Positions 16,560 to 24,217 of a DNA stretch of 64,000 nt are shown here, in pieces. Location of the stretch: assembly GCF_038049935.1 (NCBI RefSeq), contig NZ_CP145886.1, forward strand, positions 1,302,001 to 1,366,000, in the 5' to 3' direction. Within the stretch, counting starts at the first letter, position 1; each line of letters begins with the position of its first letter. The notes beneath the pieces are model-generated. The model worked only from the letters and a program-made list of their open reading frames with translations. It was not told the DNA's origin and did no database searches. Source of the DNA: Rossellomorea sp. y25 (GTDB lineage: Bacteria > Bacillota > Bacilli > Bacillales > Bacillaceae_B). Position numbers and translations under genes: made by a program.

Positions 16560-16973
16560 TTGGCAAGCATCGTTACAATCGTAGCCATCATTTTCATCCT
16601 GGTAAACTTAATCTATTTCTTTAAGGATAAGCATTTCAAATACAGTTATTTTAGTACAACGCTATTTTATAAGCTGTTTTTCGTACTTTTCAGTATCATG
16701 ATCGCATTTGCAGTACTCTATTATGTCCTGTCATTTGAGAATCCGATGCTGCGTGTCAGTTCACCCAGTGGCAAGCCGGTAGAGCATACGTTCCTCAATT
16801 ATCTCTATTATAGCGGGGTGACGATCCTCTCCGTCGGGTACGGAGATTATATCCCGACAGGCCATATCCGATTCTTTGCACTGCTTGAAGCAGCAATCGG
16901 ATTGCTGCTCCCGACGGCCTATTTTATGAAGGTTTTGGAGTCGAAGGGAAAAGAGAATAGGGAGAATGAATAG
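16560..16973 (+). CDS. Two-helix potassium channel pore protein
   Basis: A predicted 137-residue membrane protein with an N-terminal helix, a second helix (about 35-58), then a pore loop and final helix. The selectivity filter TILSVGYGDY (GYG at residues 93-95) is diagnostic for a K+ channel of the Ion_trans_2 type. There is no RCK/TrkA-N domain, so gating is unknown. The start is TTG at 16560, chosen because AGAGGAGG lies 11 bases upstream; the in-frame ATG at 16536 would put that ribosome site inside the gene. A related channel is at 62601. A terminator follows. Confidence 0.8.
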   Translation: MASIVTIVAIIFILVNLIYFFKDKHFKYSYFSTTLFYKLFFVLFSIMIAFAVLYYVLSFENPMLRVSSPSGKPVEHTFLNYLYYSGVTILSVGYGDYIPTGHIRFFALLEAAIGLLLPTAYFMKVLESKGKENRENE

Positions 16974-16980
16974 AAGAGGG

Positions 16981-17031
16981 GATCTGATAATGGTGTGAGC
17001 GTATACTCCACCAAAGTCAGATTCTTTTTTG
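16981..17031 (+). terminator. Terminator of the potassium channel gene
   Basis: GATCTGA...TGGTG pairs with CACCA...TCAGATTC around an 11-base loop with small internal loops, followed by TTTTTT. Confidence 0.7.
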
Positions 17032-17074
17032 GTTCCTTGCCAGCTTCTTCTATCATGAATAGAATAGAGAGGGA

Positions 17075-17485
17075 ATGAAGGGTAAAGAGGGAGTGGCCGT
17101 AATAAATAAGATTAAGAAAATGATTTACATATTATTAGGTTTGTTATTTATGGGAATAGGGGTTGTAGGCATCGTGCTGCCCCTAATACCAACGACTCCA
17201 CTCTTGTTGTTGGCATCCTTTTTCTTTGTAAGGGGATCCGAACGATTTGAGGCCTGGTTTAAAGGAACCAGTGTATATAAGAAGCATTTAGAAGGTTTTA
17301 TTCGTCATCGGTCCATGACACTGCGCCAGAAGGTTACGCTGCTAATTTTTTCAGACATCATGATTCTTATACCGCTGATTTTATCGGATAGTCTGATAGT
17401 TAAGGTGATCCTGAGTTTGATCATTGTGTATAAGTATTACTATTTTATTTTTAAGATAAGGACTGTAGCAGTTCGGGGGGATTGA
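17075..17485 (+). CDS. DUF454 (YbaN family) small membrane protein
   Basis: Up to 136 residues with a hydrophobic hairpin at the N-terminus (GLLFMGIGVVGIVLPLIPTTPLLLLASFFF), the conserved RGSERFEAWF and HRSMTLRQK segments, and two further helices at the C-terminus. This is the YbaN/DUF454 pattern; function is unknown. The true start is uncertain: the ATG at 17075 follows AGAGAGGG with almost no spacing, and an internal GTG (17093) or ATG (17120) cannot be excluded. The gene stands alone; a 366-base gene-free stretch follows. Confidence 0.72.
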   Translation: MKGKEGVAVINKIKKMIYILLGLLFMGIGVVGIVLPLIPTTPLLLLASFFFVRGSERFEAWFKGTSVYKKHLEGFIRHRSMTLRQKVTLLIFSDIMILIPLILSDSLIVKVILSLIIVYKYYYFIFKIRTVAVRGD

Positions 17486-17851
17486 CGGTAGGCATCGAGG
17501 CTTAATAAGGGTATATTGGCGCAAAAACTGTGGCTTGTTAACAATTTGGCACAAGTTGTTTTGCCAAAAGTGGCACAACAAAAGCTTAAAGTAGCACAAC
17601 AAGTTATTGGGAAGAGACATAATACACAACGGGGTATAAGGTCCCTCGACCGACAGATAAGGAATTCCTGCCCCAAAACGTTGCCAGATTTATAATTCAG
17701 CACAAATTCCATTAAAATCAACTCAAGAAGACCAAACTATCGTTTCAAACAACATTCTTTAGTGTAAATTCATTTCAAAAATAGCGTGTACCAGGTACAA
17801 ATGACATCCATTGTACCTGGTACACGCTATGAGTCAACTCCATTACATCCA
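17486..17851. other. Gene-free stretch with degenerate GGCACAA repeats and a 20-bp hairpin
   Basis: Between two convergent genes. Four degenerate copies of GGCACAA(G/C) occur at 17518, 17548, 17572 and 17592, and a perfect long inverted repeat lies at 17781-17830. Reading frames here have cysteine-rich low-quality translations and no ribosome sites, so I see no gene. Confidence 0.5.
17781..17830. repeat. Perfect 20-bp inverted repeat containing GTACCAGGTAC
   Basis: Arms 17781-17800 and 17811-17830 are perfectly complementary (ATAGCGTGTACC... / ...GGTACACGCTAT) around a ten-base loop. Within each arm GTACC(A/T)GGTAC is itself palindromic. It sits at a convergent junction but lacks a T-tract. 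It looks like a dispersed intergenic hairpin. Confidence 0.7.
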
Positions 17852-18298
17852 CTACATCCACAGATTCGGCTTCACGACCATAAACCACAGCATTGACAGT
17901 AGAAGGATTAGATAAATCCAAACGGTCCGCTTCAATTTCCCAATCAGCCATTCCCGGTCAGCGTCATCTTCTCCAAATTTCCGTATTGTAGGTGAGAACG
18001 CTCTTGCGAGAAAGAACAGGGAGCAGAACATAATGACAAGGGTCATGATGATCCACGGTGTACTCCATGTCCAAGGTCCGAGTAGTACCAGGAGGATTCC
18101 TGTTCCGACGAGCACATGTCCCGCATGCTTGGAAAGTCGGACCGTGAAGCGGAACGTGTCCAAGTACGAAGGAAGCACGGAATCAGAAGCCGTCCGTAAT
18201 TTCTTCATCATCGGCAACAGTATGAAAAATGGGCCGATGGAAGCCACGACACTGATTACATGAAGATAGATGAGCGTTCTGTATAATAAATACTCCAT
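17852..18298 (-). CDS. Four-helix membrane protein, DUF2269-like
   Basis: A 148-residue protein with four hydrophobic segments (about 5-28, 55-75, 80-100, 122-142). The first holds a histidine (LIYLHVISVVASIG), and a second His follows in LSKHAGHVLVG; such paired histidines occur in small predicted heme or redox membrane proteins, including DUF2269. No function can be given. It begins ten bases after the stop of the ASCH-domain gene and is probably cotranscribed with it. The ribosome site (ACGAGGG) is close to the ATG and weak. Confidence 0.65.
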   Translation of the reverse strand: MEYLLYRTLIYLHVISVVASIGPFFILLPMMKKLRTASDSVLPSYLDTFRFTVRLSKHAGHVLVGTGILLVLLGPWTWSTPWIIMTLVIMFCSLFFLARAFSPTIRKFGEDDADREWLIGKLKRTVWIYLILLLSMLWFMVVKPNLWM

Positions 18299-18308
18299 CC
18301 CTCGTACT

Positions 18309-18647
18309 CTATTCGTTCACTAATGTGAATTCGTGCACCCATACTTTCATGCTGGGGTGCCACGGCATGCCTGGATGATAAGAGAGGATGGCTTCTTTAT
18401 ATTCCTCAACTGTATTAAACCCTTCCTGCTTGGCATGATTATCTGTCAGCTCACCAAGTGATTGGGAGTAGACGCTTTCTACTATGTATTTCTTTCCTTG
18501 AAGCTCCATGACTTCTCCAATATCAGCGTATCGTCCGTTTCTGCGGGTCGCCGTTTTCTCCCCCTTCATCACTTTCTCAACGTCCTCAGCTTTAGTTACC
18601 AGACGGTCGATCGTACACGTTTTTGGCGGTAGTTGTTGATTTGTCAT
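18309..18647 (-). CDS. ASCH-domain protein
   Basis: A 112-residue soluble protein of ASCH-domain size. The G-x-K-x-x-x-R signature of the family appears as GEKTATRR at residues 29-36, and the C-terminus has the hydrophobic strand VWVHEFTLV. ASCH domains share the PUA-like fold and are thought to bind RNA; some members are nucleases or N4-acetylcytidine amidohydrolases. The role here is unknown. It heads a two-gene unit with the downstream membrane gene. Start at ATG 18647 with AAAGGGG upstream. Confidence 0.72.
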   Translation of the reverse strand: MTNQQLPPKTCTIDRLVTKAEDVEKVMKGEKTATRRNGRYADIGEVMELQGKKYIVESVYSQSLGELTDNHAKQEGFNTVEEYKEAILSYHPGMPWHPSMKVWVHEFTLVNE

Positions 18648-18760
18648 TTTACAAAACCCCTTTCGACCTTTAACTATAGCATAGTCCGGGTTCAGGAAAA
18701 ATGTTGATCAGTATATTTTACTTACAAGGAGTGCACCGAAGAAGTAGTATGTTCATGTAT

Positions 18761-18796
18761 CCCCTCATGATAAAATAAGAAAAGATCTTTGAGGGG
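18761..18796 (+). promoter_or_regulatory. Leader inverted repeat burying the ribosome site
   Basis: CCCCTCA (18761-18767) is perfectly inverted at 18790-18796 (TGAGGGG), the latter containing the Shine-Dalgarno of the next gene. TAAAATAA lies inside. The same layout precedes the ferritin gene (20619-20656). Confidence 0.5.
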
Positions 18797-18805
18797 AGTC
18801 GTGAA

Positions 18806-19126
18806 ATGGAAAACCTAAAAAATATCTTTATACAAAATGAATACATACTATCGAAAGAAAACAGTAAAGCAGTAGAATTCAAGAAAGGGGAAGATATCAT
18901 TTATTTGCTGCCTACGAAGGATTTATGTGCCGTCATCCACCCACAACGTGTAGAGAATACTAAATCCTTGCGAAGTAGGAGTAATGGTATCACCCATAGT
19001 ACAGCTTTTACGTTATTTCCGAAGAAGCAGCATACAGGACAGCAGCCTATCCAATATGGATACTCGTTTAAATTTATTTCTGAAAAGGAATTAGATGCTT
19101 TTCTGAGCAGCATTGATCAATTGTAA
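18806..19126 (+). CDS. Hypothetical 106-residue protein
   Basis: A soluble, slightly basic 106-residue protein with no recognised domain. It has an N-terminal helix-like stretch (LKNIFIQNEYILS) and a segment of alternating strands (EDIIYLLPTKDLCAVIHP), ending with SEKELDAFLSSIDQL. The coding status is supported by GAGGGGAG nine bases before the ATG, by codon use like its neighbours, and by a terminator immediately after the stop. The ribosome site lies in the right arm of an inverted repeat shared with the ferritin leader. Confidence 0.7.
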   Translation: MENLKNIFIQNEYILSKENSKAVEFKKGEDIIYLLPTKDLCAVIHPQRVENTKSLRSRSNGITHSTAFTLFPKKQHTGQQPIQYGYSFKFISEKELDAFLSSIDQL

Positions 19127-19132
19127 GAGGTG

Positions 19133-19168
19133 AGTCCATTCTTTGGTGGTAAAAGAATGGACTTTTTT
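19133..19168 (+). terminator. Terminator of the hypothetical gene
   Basis: AGTCCATTCTTT and AAAGAATGGACT pair around a short loop, followed by TTTTTTGC. Confidence 0.85.
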
Positions 19169-19174
19169 GCGTCC

Positions 19175-19495
19175 CTACCGCAATCCTTTTTCCTTCTTCG
19201 TTATCATCTTGTTATTCTGAAAGGAAATCTGTCCGAATGATTTACTGTTTTCACCGTCCCACACCATATCGATTTGATAGGATGGGGTTCCTTTTTTCCC
19301 TCTCTCACCCATTATTTTTCCTTCTCCGCCAATAAGTTCAATGGCTTCTTCTAGTTCCATCCCTTATGTCACACCGTTAAATTCCTCAAGGGTGATGGCC
19401 CGGGTACTCTCTTTCGCTTCTTCGGAATTAGAACATCCGAAAAGAAAGGATAAGGAAAGGGTACTAATCATAAATCCATTACAATAGTTTCTCAT
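19175..19495 (-). pseudogene. Small lipoprotein (DUF3862/SmpA-like) interrupted by a stop codon
   Basis: The minus strand encodes MRNYCNGFMIS..., a lipoprotein signal with lipobox LFGC (Cys21), then 22 residues and a TAA at codon 44 (19364-19366). The same frame continues for 62 more codons as GMELEEAIELIGGEGK... WDGENSKSFGQISFQNNKM. Together the halves resemble Bacillus DUF3862-type lipoproteins, in which a conserved F-N-x-I-x-x-G-M-x-x-x-E motif is followed by ELIGGEG. The stop falls within that motif, replacing a residue that is usually Lys or Gln. AGGAG lies ten bases before the first ATG. Length of 106 codons is close to the family's. Likely a recent nonsense mutation. Confidence 0.75.
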
Positions 19496-19641
19496 TAATA
19501 TATATCTCCTCATCTCTTATATCTATGTCACGTTTTAAACTCTAAAATTGTTTCACGAATCGAAATGTTTTTCTGGTAAGAAAAGTCACCTGGTGCTATG
19601 ATGGGTGAATACTAAATACAGAAAGAAGGCCTCAGGGAGAA

Positions 19642-20580
19642 GTGAAAAAGTGGCAAACGTATTTGATACTTGTGTTCATCATGTTGATTTGGGGCTTTAA
19701 TGTTCCTGCATTAAAGGTATTGGTGAGTGAATTTTCGCCTGTAACGATTACATCACTCCGCATCTTTACGGCAGGGATTACCGTATTTGTCATTCTTGGT
19801 ATCATGAGGAAAATAAGAAAACCAACAGCTAAAGAGTTCTTGTTCATTATCACAGGTGGCTTATTGAATGTGGTCAGTCATCATTATTTTTTATCAGTCG
19901 GGCTGACCGGAACGTCGTCGACTAACGGGGGACTGATTCTGGGAACGGGACCGTTGTTGACGGCTTTAATGGCGACGATCATCCTTCGAAACCGGCCGAC
20001 AGTGATTAAAATCATCGGGTTTCTGTCTGGCAGTGGCGGGGTTGCGATCATTGTGTTGTCAGGCGGAGAGGGATTAGGCGGACTTAAGACCGGAGATCTG
20101 TTTATCTTTATCTCCATTTTTTCACAGGCCTTAAGCTTCATTATCATCAGCCGGGCAGCCAAAACGTTGGATCCCCGATTACTTACGGGGTATATGCTGG
20201 TGTTCGGTTCCATTGTCTTGTTTGCGATTAGTCTTGTAACAGAGCCGGGAGCACTGAAGGAGTTAGGAAATGCCTCAAGCTCAATTTGGCTTCTATTCTT
20301 TGCTTCTGCCATTGTAGCAACGGCAGTAGGGCACATGATTTATAACCATTCGATTGGTGAAATTGGAGCCGCCGAAACATCGATCTTCCTGAATCTCAAT
20401 ACCTTTTTCTCCCTCGTTGGAGCGGCTATTTTCCTTAATGAAACCGTGACGTACCATCACCTGATCGGATTGGTGTTCATCGTGCTTGGAGTGGTGTGCG
20501 GTTCCGGTACCCTTGAAGAATTTGTGGTAAAAAGAAAACAGAAACGCTTCCTGGAGGGAAAACAGAATCATCAAATGTAG
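19642..20580 (+). CDS. DMT-superfamily EamA transporter
   Basis: A 312-residue protein with ten membrane segments arranged as two EamA repeats: the first begins VFIMLIWGFNVPALKVLVSEFSP and the second IFISIFSQALSFIIISRAA. Proteins of this family export amino acids or other small metabolites; the substrate cannot be told. The start is GTG at 19642 with AGGGAG only two bases away and AAGG 12 bases away, so it is slightly uncertain, but the sequence aligns with typical EamA N-termini from MKKWQTYLIL. A terminator overlaps the stop codon. Confidence 0.85.
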   Translation: MKKWQTYLILVFIMLIWGFNVPALKVLVSEFSPVTITSLRIFTAGITVFVILGIMRKIRKPTAKEFLFIITGGLLNVVSHHYFLSVGLTGTSSTNGGLILGTGPLLTALMATIILRNRPTVIKIIGFLSGSGGVAIIVLSGGEGLGGLKTGDLFIFISIFSQALSFIIISRAAKTLDPRLLTGYMLVFGSIVLFAISLVTEPGALKELGNASSSIWLLFFASAIVATAVGHMIYNHSIGEIGAAETSIFLNLNTFFSLVGAAIFLNETVTYHHLIGLVFIVLGVVCGSGTLEEFVVKRKQKRFLEGKQNHQM

Positions 20581-20596
20581 ATGGTTCTGTTTTTTC
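20561..20596 (+). terminator. Terminator overlapping the EamA stop codon
   Basis: AACAGAATCATC and GATGGTTCTGTT pair with one mismatch around an seven-base loop, followed by TTTTTC. Confidence 0.75.
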
Positions 20597-20618
20597 TTAT
20601 CCAACATATTTTTAGCTT

Positions 20619-20656
20619 CCCCTCAATAAAATAAAAGGTCAATTTATTTTGAGGGG
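20619..20656 (+). promoter_or_regulatory. Ferritin leader inverted repeat containing the ribosome site
   Basis: CCCCTCAA (20619-20626) is inverted at 20649-20656 (TTGAGGGG), and A/T-rich flanks (TAAAATAA / TTTATTTT) extend the pairing with a small bulge. The right arm holds the Shine-Dalgarno GAGGGGG of the ferritin gene. A closely similar arrangement lies at 18761-18796. Confidence 0.55.
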
Positions 20657-20663
20657 GATGGGA

Positions 20664-21168
20664 ATGCTTAACGATCAAATTCAGAAGTTAGTGAATAATT
20701 TAATTCAAATCGAGCATGTCTCGACTACCTTATATCTTGCCATGTCCGCCTATATGGCGAATCAGAATTATACGGGGATGGCAAGCTGGCTGAGACTACA
20801 GTCCCAGGAAGAGCGCACGCATATGTTGAAGCTTATCGACTATATGACGGATAGGGGAGGGATGGTGGATCTTCAGCAGCTTCCGGCTCAGCCGAAGGAA
20901 TATGGAACCCCTCTGCAAACCTTTCAAAAAGTGTTGGAGCATGAGCAATTCGTGACGAACTCCTATCAACAGGCATATAATTATGCCGTCCAAAATGATC
21001 AACAGACCGCTGTCATCATTCAGGGAATTTCTGAGAGAGCAAATTGATGAAGAAGCTCAGGCGCAAACAATTGTCGATCGGTTGAAACTTGCCGGGGACA
21101 ATCCTGCTGCCCTATTGGTACTGGATCAAGAGCTCGGTCAGCGTACGGCTGCACCTGCAGGTGGTTGA
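20664..21168 (+). pseudogene. Ferritin (FtnA-like) gene split by a +1 frameshift
   Basis: Frame one encodes 119 residues of a non-heme ferritin with ferroxidase ligands Glu17, Glu50 and His53, then reads CAG GGA ATT and stops at 21045-21047. The +1 frame continues FLREQIDEEAQAQTIVDRLKLAGDNPAALLVLDQELGQR, the normal ferritin C-terminus. Removing one G from the GGG at 21023-21025 restores CAG GAA TTT CTG and a 167-residue protein, the usual family length. The start ATG 20664 lies six bases after GAGGGGG. As it stands the fourth helix and part of the iron site are lost. A sequencing error in a three-G run cannot be excluded, since both halves look conserved. Confidence 0.85.
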
Positions 21169-21179
21169 TCCAGACAGTG

Positions 21180-21216
21180 AAAAGCTGCTATCCCTTCATG
21201 GAAGCAGCTTTTTTTA
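21180..21216 (+). terminator. Terminator of the ferritin gene
   Basis: AAAAGCTGCT and AGCAGCTTTT pair around a 13-base loop, followed by a T-run. Confidence 0.85.
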
Positions 21217-21295
21217 TTGAATTGAAATGAAAAAGGATACACCCTGCTCATTGAGTTCATACTGAAGAAAACGGATTTCTATTAAGGGTGATCAT

Positions 21296-21835
21296 ATGAT
21301 TTATATTTACAATGATTTTGGTGGGACTCATACGACGTCCTTGGCTGCGGCTTATCACTTACATTTATTAAAACCGGGGAACTTGACAAAGAAGGATGTT
21401 CTATCTGTCCCTTTCTTTAACCAGCTTACGAAAAAGGAGTCAGGACACATTCTTTATCATGGAATAGACAAAGAGGATAACCCGGTGTATACGATTGGGC
21501 GAAGGAACTCTAAGTATGTCGTTCCTGCACTAGCTGATCTAAGTACCATCCTTCTTAGAAGATATGGAAAAAGGGAGAAAATCATCATTTCCAACACCTC
21601 GCCGACTGTTCCTCCCCTTATGACAGCTGGGGGCTTTCTATCAAGGGAGCTGGGAATCGATTCGATAGGCGTGCCCCTTCTCGTGAAAGGGGCACAGCAA
21701 TGCCACACTCTCATCTATCAACTCGTTGAGGAAACGAAACAAATGTCCAAAGATTCTCATGAACAGGTAGTTGTGTTGGAAAATAAGAAATATCAATATA
21801 AAATTGGAAAAAAACATATCTTCTGGAAGAAATAA
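21296..21835 (+). CDS. DUF3189 family protein
   Basis: A 179-residue soluble protein. The N-terminus MIYIYNDFGGTHTTSLAAAYHLHLL matches the DUF3189 family of Bacillaceae and Clostridia, in which a Rossmann-like first strand leads into a conserved GGTH/S segment. Further conserved-looking stretches are PFFNQLTKKESGHILYHG and GIPLLVKGAQ-like GVPLLVKGAQQCH. Function is unknown; no operon partner is evident. The ATG is preceded by AAGGGTGATC. Confidence 0.65.
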   Translation: MIYIYNDFGGTHTTSLAAAYHLHLLKPGNLTKKDVLSVPFFNQLTKKESGHILYHGIDKEDNPVYTIGRRNSKYVVPALADLSTILLRRYGKREKIIISNTSPTVPPLMTAGGFLSRELGIDSIGVPLLVKGAQQCHTLIYQLVEETKQMSKDSHEQVVVLENKKYQYKIGKKHIFWKK

Positions 21836-21949
21836 ATATTATAATAAGTAAATACTACTAGGTAAAAGGTTTGTCTTGGTGAAGTTCAGGATGAACCGGA
21901 TAGAACCATACATAAAGGTAATACTATAGTAAAAACGGAGGTGTCGACA

Positions 21950-22093
21950 TTGGAAGGTAAACCATATCACTATGATGGCAGTCACCATTTCGCAACAGGG
22001 GAAGCACAAGAAAACACTCCATTTGAACTAACAGACGAAATGAGAAAGAATATCGGGGGAAACCCTTTTGAAGCTTCCGGCGAGGAAGAGTAA
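21950..22093 (+). CDS. Acidic 47-residue hypothetical protein
   Basis: A small reading frame starting TTG at 21950, six bases after GGAGGTG, encoding MEGKPYHYDGSHHFATGEAQ...FELTDEMRKNIGGNPFEASGEEE. It is acidic and hydrophilic, with no membrane segment and no cysteine. The strong ribosome site and a terminator 30 bases after the stop support expression. I do not recognise the family; small acidic proteins of this kind are common in Bacillus sporulation and stress regulons. Confidence 0.6.
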   Translation: MEGKPYHYDGSHHFATGEAQENTPFELTDEMRKNIGGNPFEASGEEE

Positions 22094-22120
22094 GAAACAA
22101 CTAAAACCTATGAACAATCG

Positions 22121-22152
22121 GATGTTGTCTATCAGACACATTCTTTTTTTTT
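22121..22152 (+). terminator. Terminator of the 47-residue gene
   Basis: TGTTGTCT-ATC-AGACACA (one G-... mismatch) is followed by TTCTTTTTTTTTC. Confidence 0.65.
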
Positions 22153-22235
22153 CTGAGAGGTTCAAACCTTGGATAATTCCTTCTTTTTTTCACAAAATAA
22201 TACAGCAAAAAATATGAGTAAAGGATGGATGCAGA

Positions 22236-22871
22236 ATGGCAAAAGTATTATATATTACGGCACATCCCCATGATGATACTCAATCGTACAGCATGGCGGT
22301 GGCGAAAGCATTTATGGATACGTATAAAGAAGTGAATCCTGACGATCAAGTGGTTCACATTGATCTGTACCGAGAACATATACCCCATATTGACGCTGAT
22401 GTGTTTAGTGGATGGGGGAAACTGCAAACGGGAAAAGGGTTTGAGGAGCTTTCATCGGAAGAAAAGTCGAAAGTGAATCGTCTGAATGAGTTAACAGAAC
22501 AGTTTATTTCTGCAGATAAATATGTGTTCGTTACACCATTATGGAATTTCTCCTTCCCGCCGGTGATGAAAGCGTATATTGACTCTGTAGCGGTTGCCGG
22601 TAAATCGTTTAAGTATACGGAACAGGGACCGGTCGGATTACTGACAGACAAGAAAGCTATTCATATCCAGGCACGAGGTGGGATTTACTCAGAGGGTCCT
22701 GCAGCCGGCATGGAAATGGGTCATCGTTATCTGGACATCATCATGCAATTTTTCGGCGTACCTTCCTTCGAGGGTGTATTTGTAGAGGGGCATGCTGCTA
22801 TGCCTGATAAAGCCCAGGAGATCAAAGAGAATGCCATTGCTAGAGCGAAGGATGCCGCTCAAACATTTTAA
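22236..22871 (+). CDS. azoR: FMN-dependent NADH-azoreductase
   Basis: A 211-residue flavodoxin-like protein of the AcpD/AzoR family, usual length. Landmarks are the N-terminal strand [18 protein letters not shown], the FMN-contacting [22 protein letters not shown] (near residues 93-114) and the FMN loop in [10 protein letters not shown](I)YSEGP (near 141-155). Homologues reduce quinones and azo compounds with NADH in the cytoplasm and protect against thiol stress; B. subtilis AzoR1 and AzoR2 are under quinone- and azo-responsive regulators. No such operator was recognised here. Terminator follows. Confidence 0.92.
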   Translation: MAKVLYITAHPHDDTQSYSMAVAKAFMDTYKEVNPDDQVVHIDLYREHIPHIDADVFSGWGKLQTGKGFEELSSEEKSKVNRLNELTEQFISADKYVFVTPLWNFSFPPVMKAYIDSVAVAGKSFKYTEQGPVGLLTDKKAIHIQARGGIYSEGPAAGMEMGHRYLDIIMQFFGVPSFEGVFVEGHAAMPDKAQEIKENAIARAKDAAQTF

Positions 22872-22877
22872 AAGGGA

Positions 22878-22905
22878 AGAGCCTGAACATATGCGTTCAG
22901 GCTCT
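22878..22905. terminator. Bidirectional terminator
   Basis: AGAGCCTGAAC and GTTCAGGCTCT form a perfect 11-bp stem with a six-base loop between convergent genes. Confidence 0.85.
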
Positions 22906-22909
22906 CTTA

Positions 22910-24184
22910 TTATACAATTGTTGGCTTCTCAATCTCATTTCCTTTCGGCTCAGGGACGAAGGCAAGAATGACAAGCCCGATGATAAAGAGGACGACAAGA
23001 CTGAAGACTCCACTATTGGATTCACCTGTCACTTGGGCGGTGACCGCCACTAACAATGGCCCGAGGATCGAGGCGAACTTACCAAAGATATTATAGAAAC
23101 CAAAGAATTCATTGGCATTTTTCTTCGGAATTAATTTTGCAAAGTATGCCCGGCTCAATGCCTGGATGCCACCTTGGGAAGAAGCAACGAGCATAGCGAG
23201 GATCCAGAAGTCCATTGTGGTCTCTAAAAAGTAAGCATAAATGCAAACGATGATATAAACGAATATCCCTACATACAACATCTTTTTCCCCGTGAATTTC
23301 TCTGCCAGCCTTCCGTAAAGAATTGCAAAAGGCCCAGCCACCACCTGAGTAACAAACAGGATGATCAAGAGATTAGTGGCTGTGATCCCAAGATCTGTAC
23401 CGTATGCAGTGGACATCGTAATGATGGTGCCGACTCCATCAATATAAAAGAAATAAGCAAGAAGAAACAAAAATAGTGCACGATATTTCCTGATTTCTTT
23501 CATCGTTTTACCAAGACGCTTAAAGCTATTGGCAACGGGATTCTTTTCACGCTCGATAAAGTAGCGCTGATGGACATTTTTGATTAAGGGGATGGCAAAG
23601 AGTCCCCACCATAATGCAGTAATGATGAACGCGATTTTACTGGCGATGGTAACGGAGAAAGGAAGTACCCCATTTTGAGATAATATGATGATGGCGATGC
23701 TTATGATAAATGGTATTGTGCTCCCGATGTACCCGAATCCAAATCCACGGGATGACACCCTGTTCATTCGCTCTTCTGTCGTTACGTCGGTTAAAAAGGC
23801 ATCATAGAAAACATTGGAGCCAGCTGATCCGACCGCTGCCACTGTATAAAAAATTAACAGAAGCAGCCACTGATCACTTGGAACGAAAGCAAGCAGGGCA
23901 GTAAATGTAACACCGAGGGCAAAGAAGAAGGTGAAAAATTTCTTCTTGTAGCCTTCATAATCAGCAATCGTTCCCAGAATCGGACCGATCATAGCGAGGA
24001 TAAAGGTGGCAATCGCAATGGTGTACCCTAAATAAGCAGTCGAATTCGCGGCACTGACCCCTGCATTAGTAGCGGCAGCCTTATAAAAAAGCGGAAATAC
24101 GGCTGTCGAAATGATAATGGAATAGGCTGAGTTTGCCCAATCATAAAAGATCCAGCTGCTTTCTTCTTTTGAGAAACGCTTCAT
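22910..24184 (-). CDS. MFS transporter, UMF1/Atg22 family (YxiO-like)
   Basis: A 424-residue protein with about twelve membrane segments. The N-terminus SWIFYDWANSAYSIIISTAVFPLFY is the signature of the UMF1 (YxiO) family, related to the yeast vacuolar amino-acid effluxer Atg22. Loop 2-3 carries the major-facilitator motif GTIADYEGYKKK. The substrate is unknown; amino-acid export is a family-based guess. The gene starts 33 bases after the phosphodiesterase stop and may be cotranscribed with it. Confidence 0.88.
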   Translation of the reverse strand: MKRFSKEESSWIFYDWANSAYSIIISTAVFPLFYKAAATNAGVSAANSTAYLGYTIAIATFILAMIGPILGTIADYEGYKKKFFTFFFALGVTFTALLAFVPSDQWLLLLIFYTVAAVGSAGSNVFYDAFLTDVTTEERMNRVSSRGFGFGYIGSTIPFIISIAIIILSQNGVLPFSVTIASKIAFIITALWWGLFAIPLIKNVHQRYFIEREKNPVANSFKRLGKTMKEIRKYRALFLFLLAYFFYIDGVGTIITMSTAYGTDLGITATNLLIILFVTQVVAGPFAILYGRLAEKFTGKKMLYVGIFVYIIVCIYAYFLETTMDFWILAMLVASSQGGIQALSRAYFAKLIPKKNANEFFGFYNIFGKFASILGPLLVAVTAQVTGESNSGVFSLVVLFIIGLVILAFVPEPKGNEIEKPTIV

Positions 24185-24217
24185 TGTTTTTCCCCCTAAG
24201 GAAACAAAGTCTGTTCT

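Noticed and set aside
17440..17721. Cysteine-rich minus-strand frames near 17.5 kb
   Set aside because: Produced by the GGCACAA repeats; no start site and no family resemblance.
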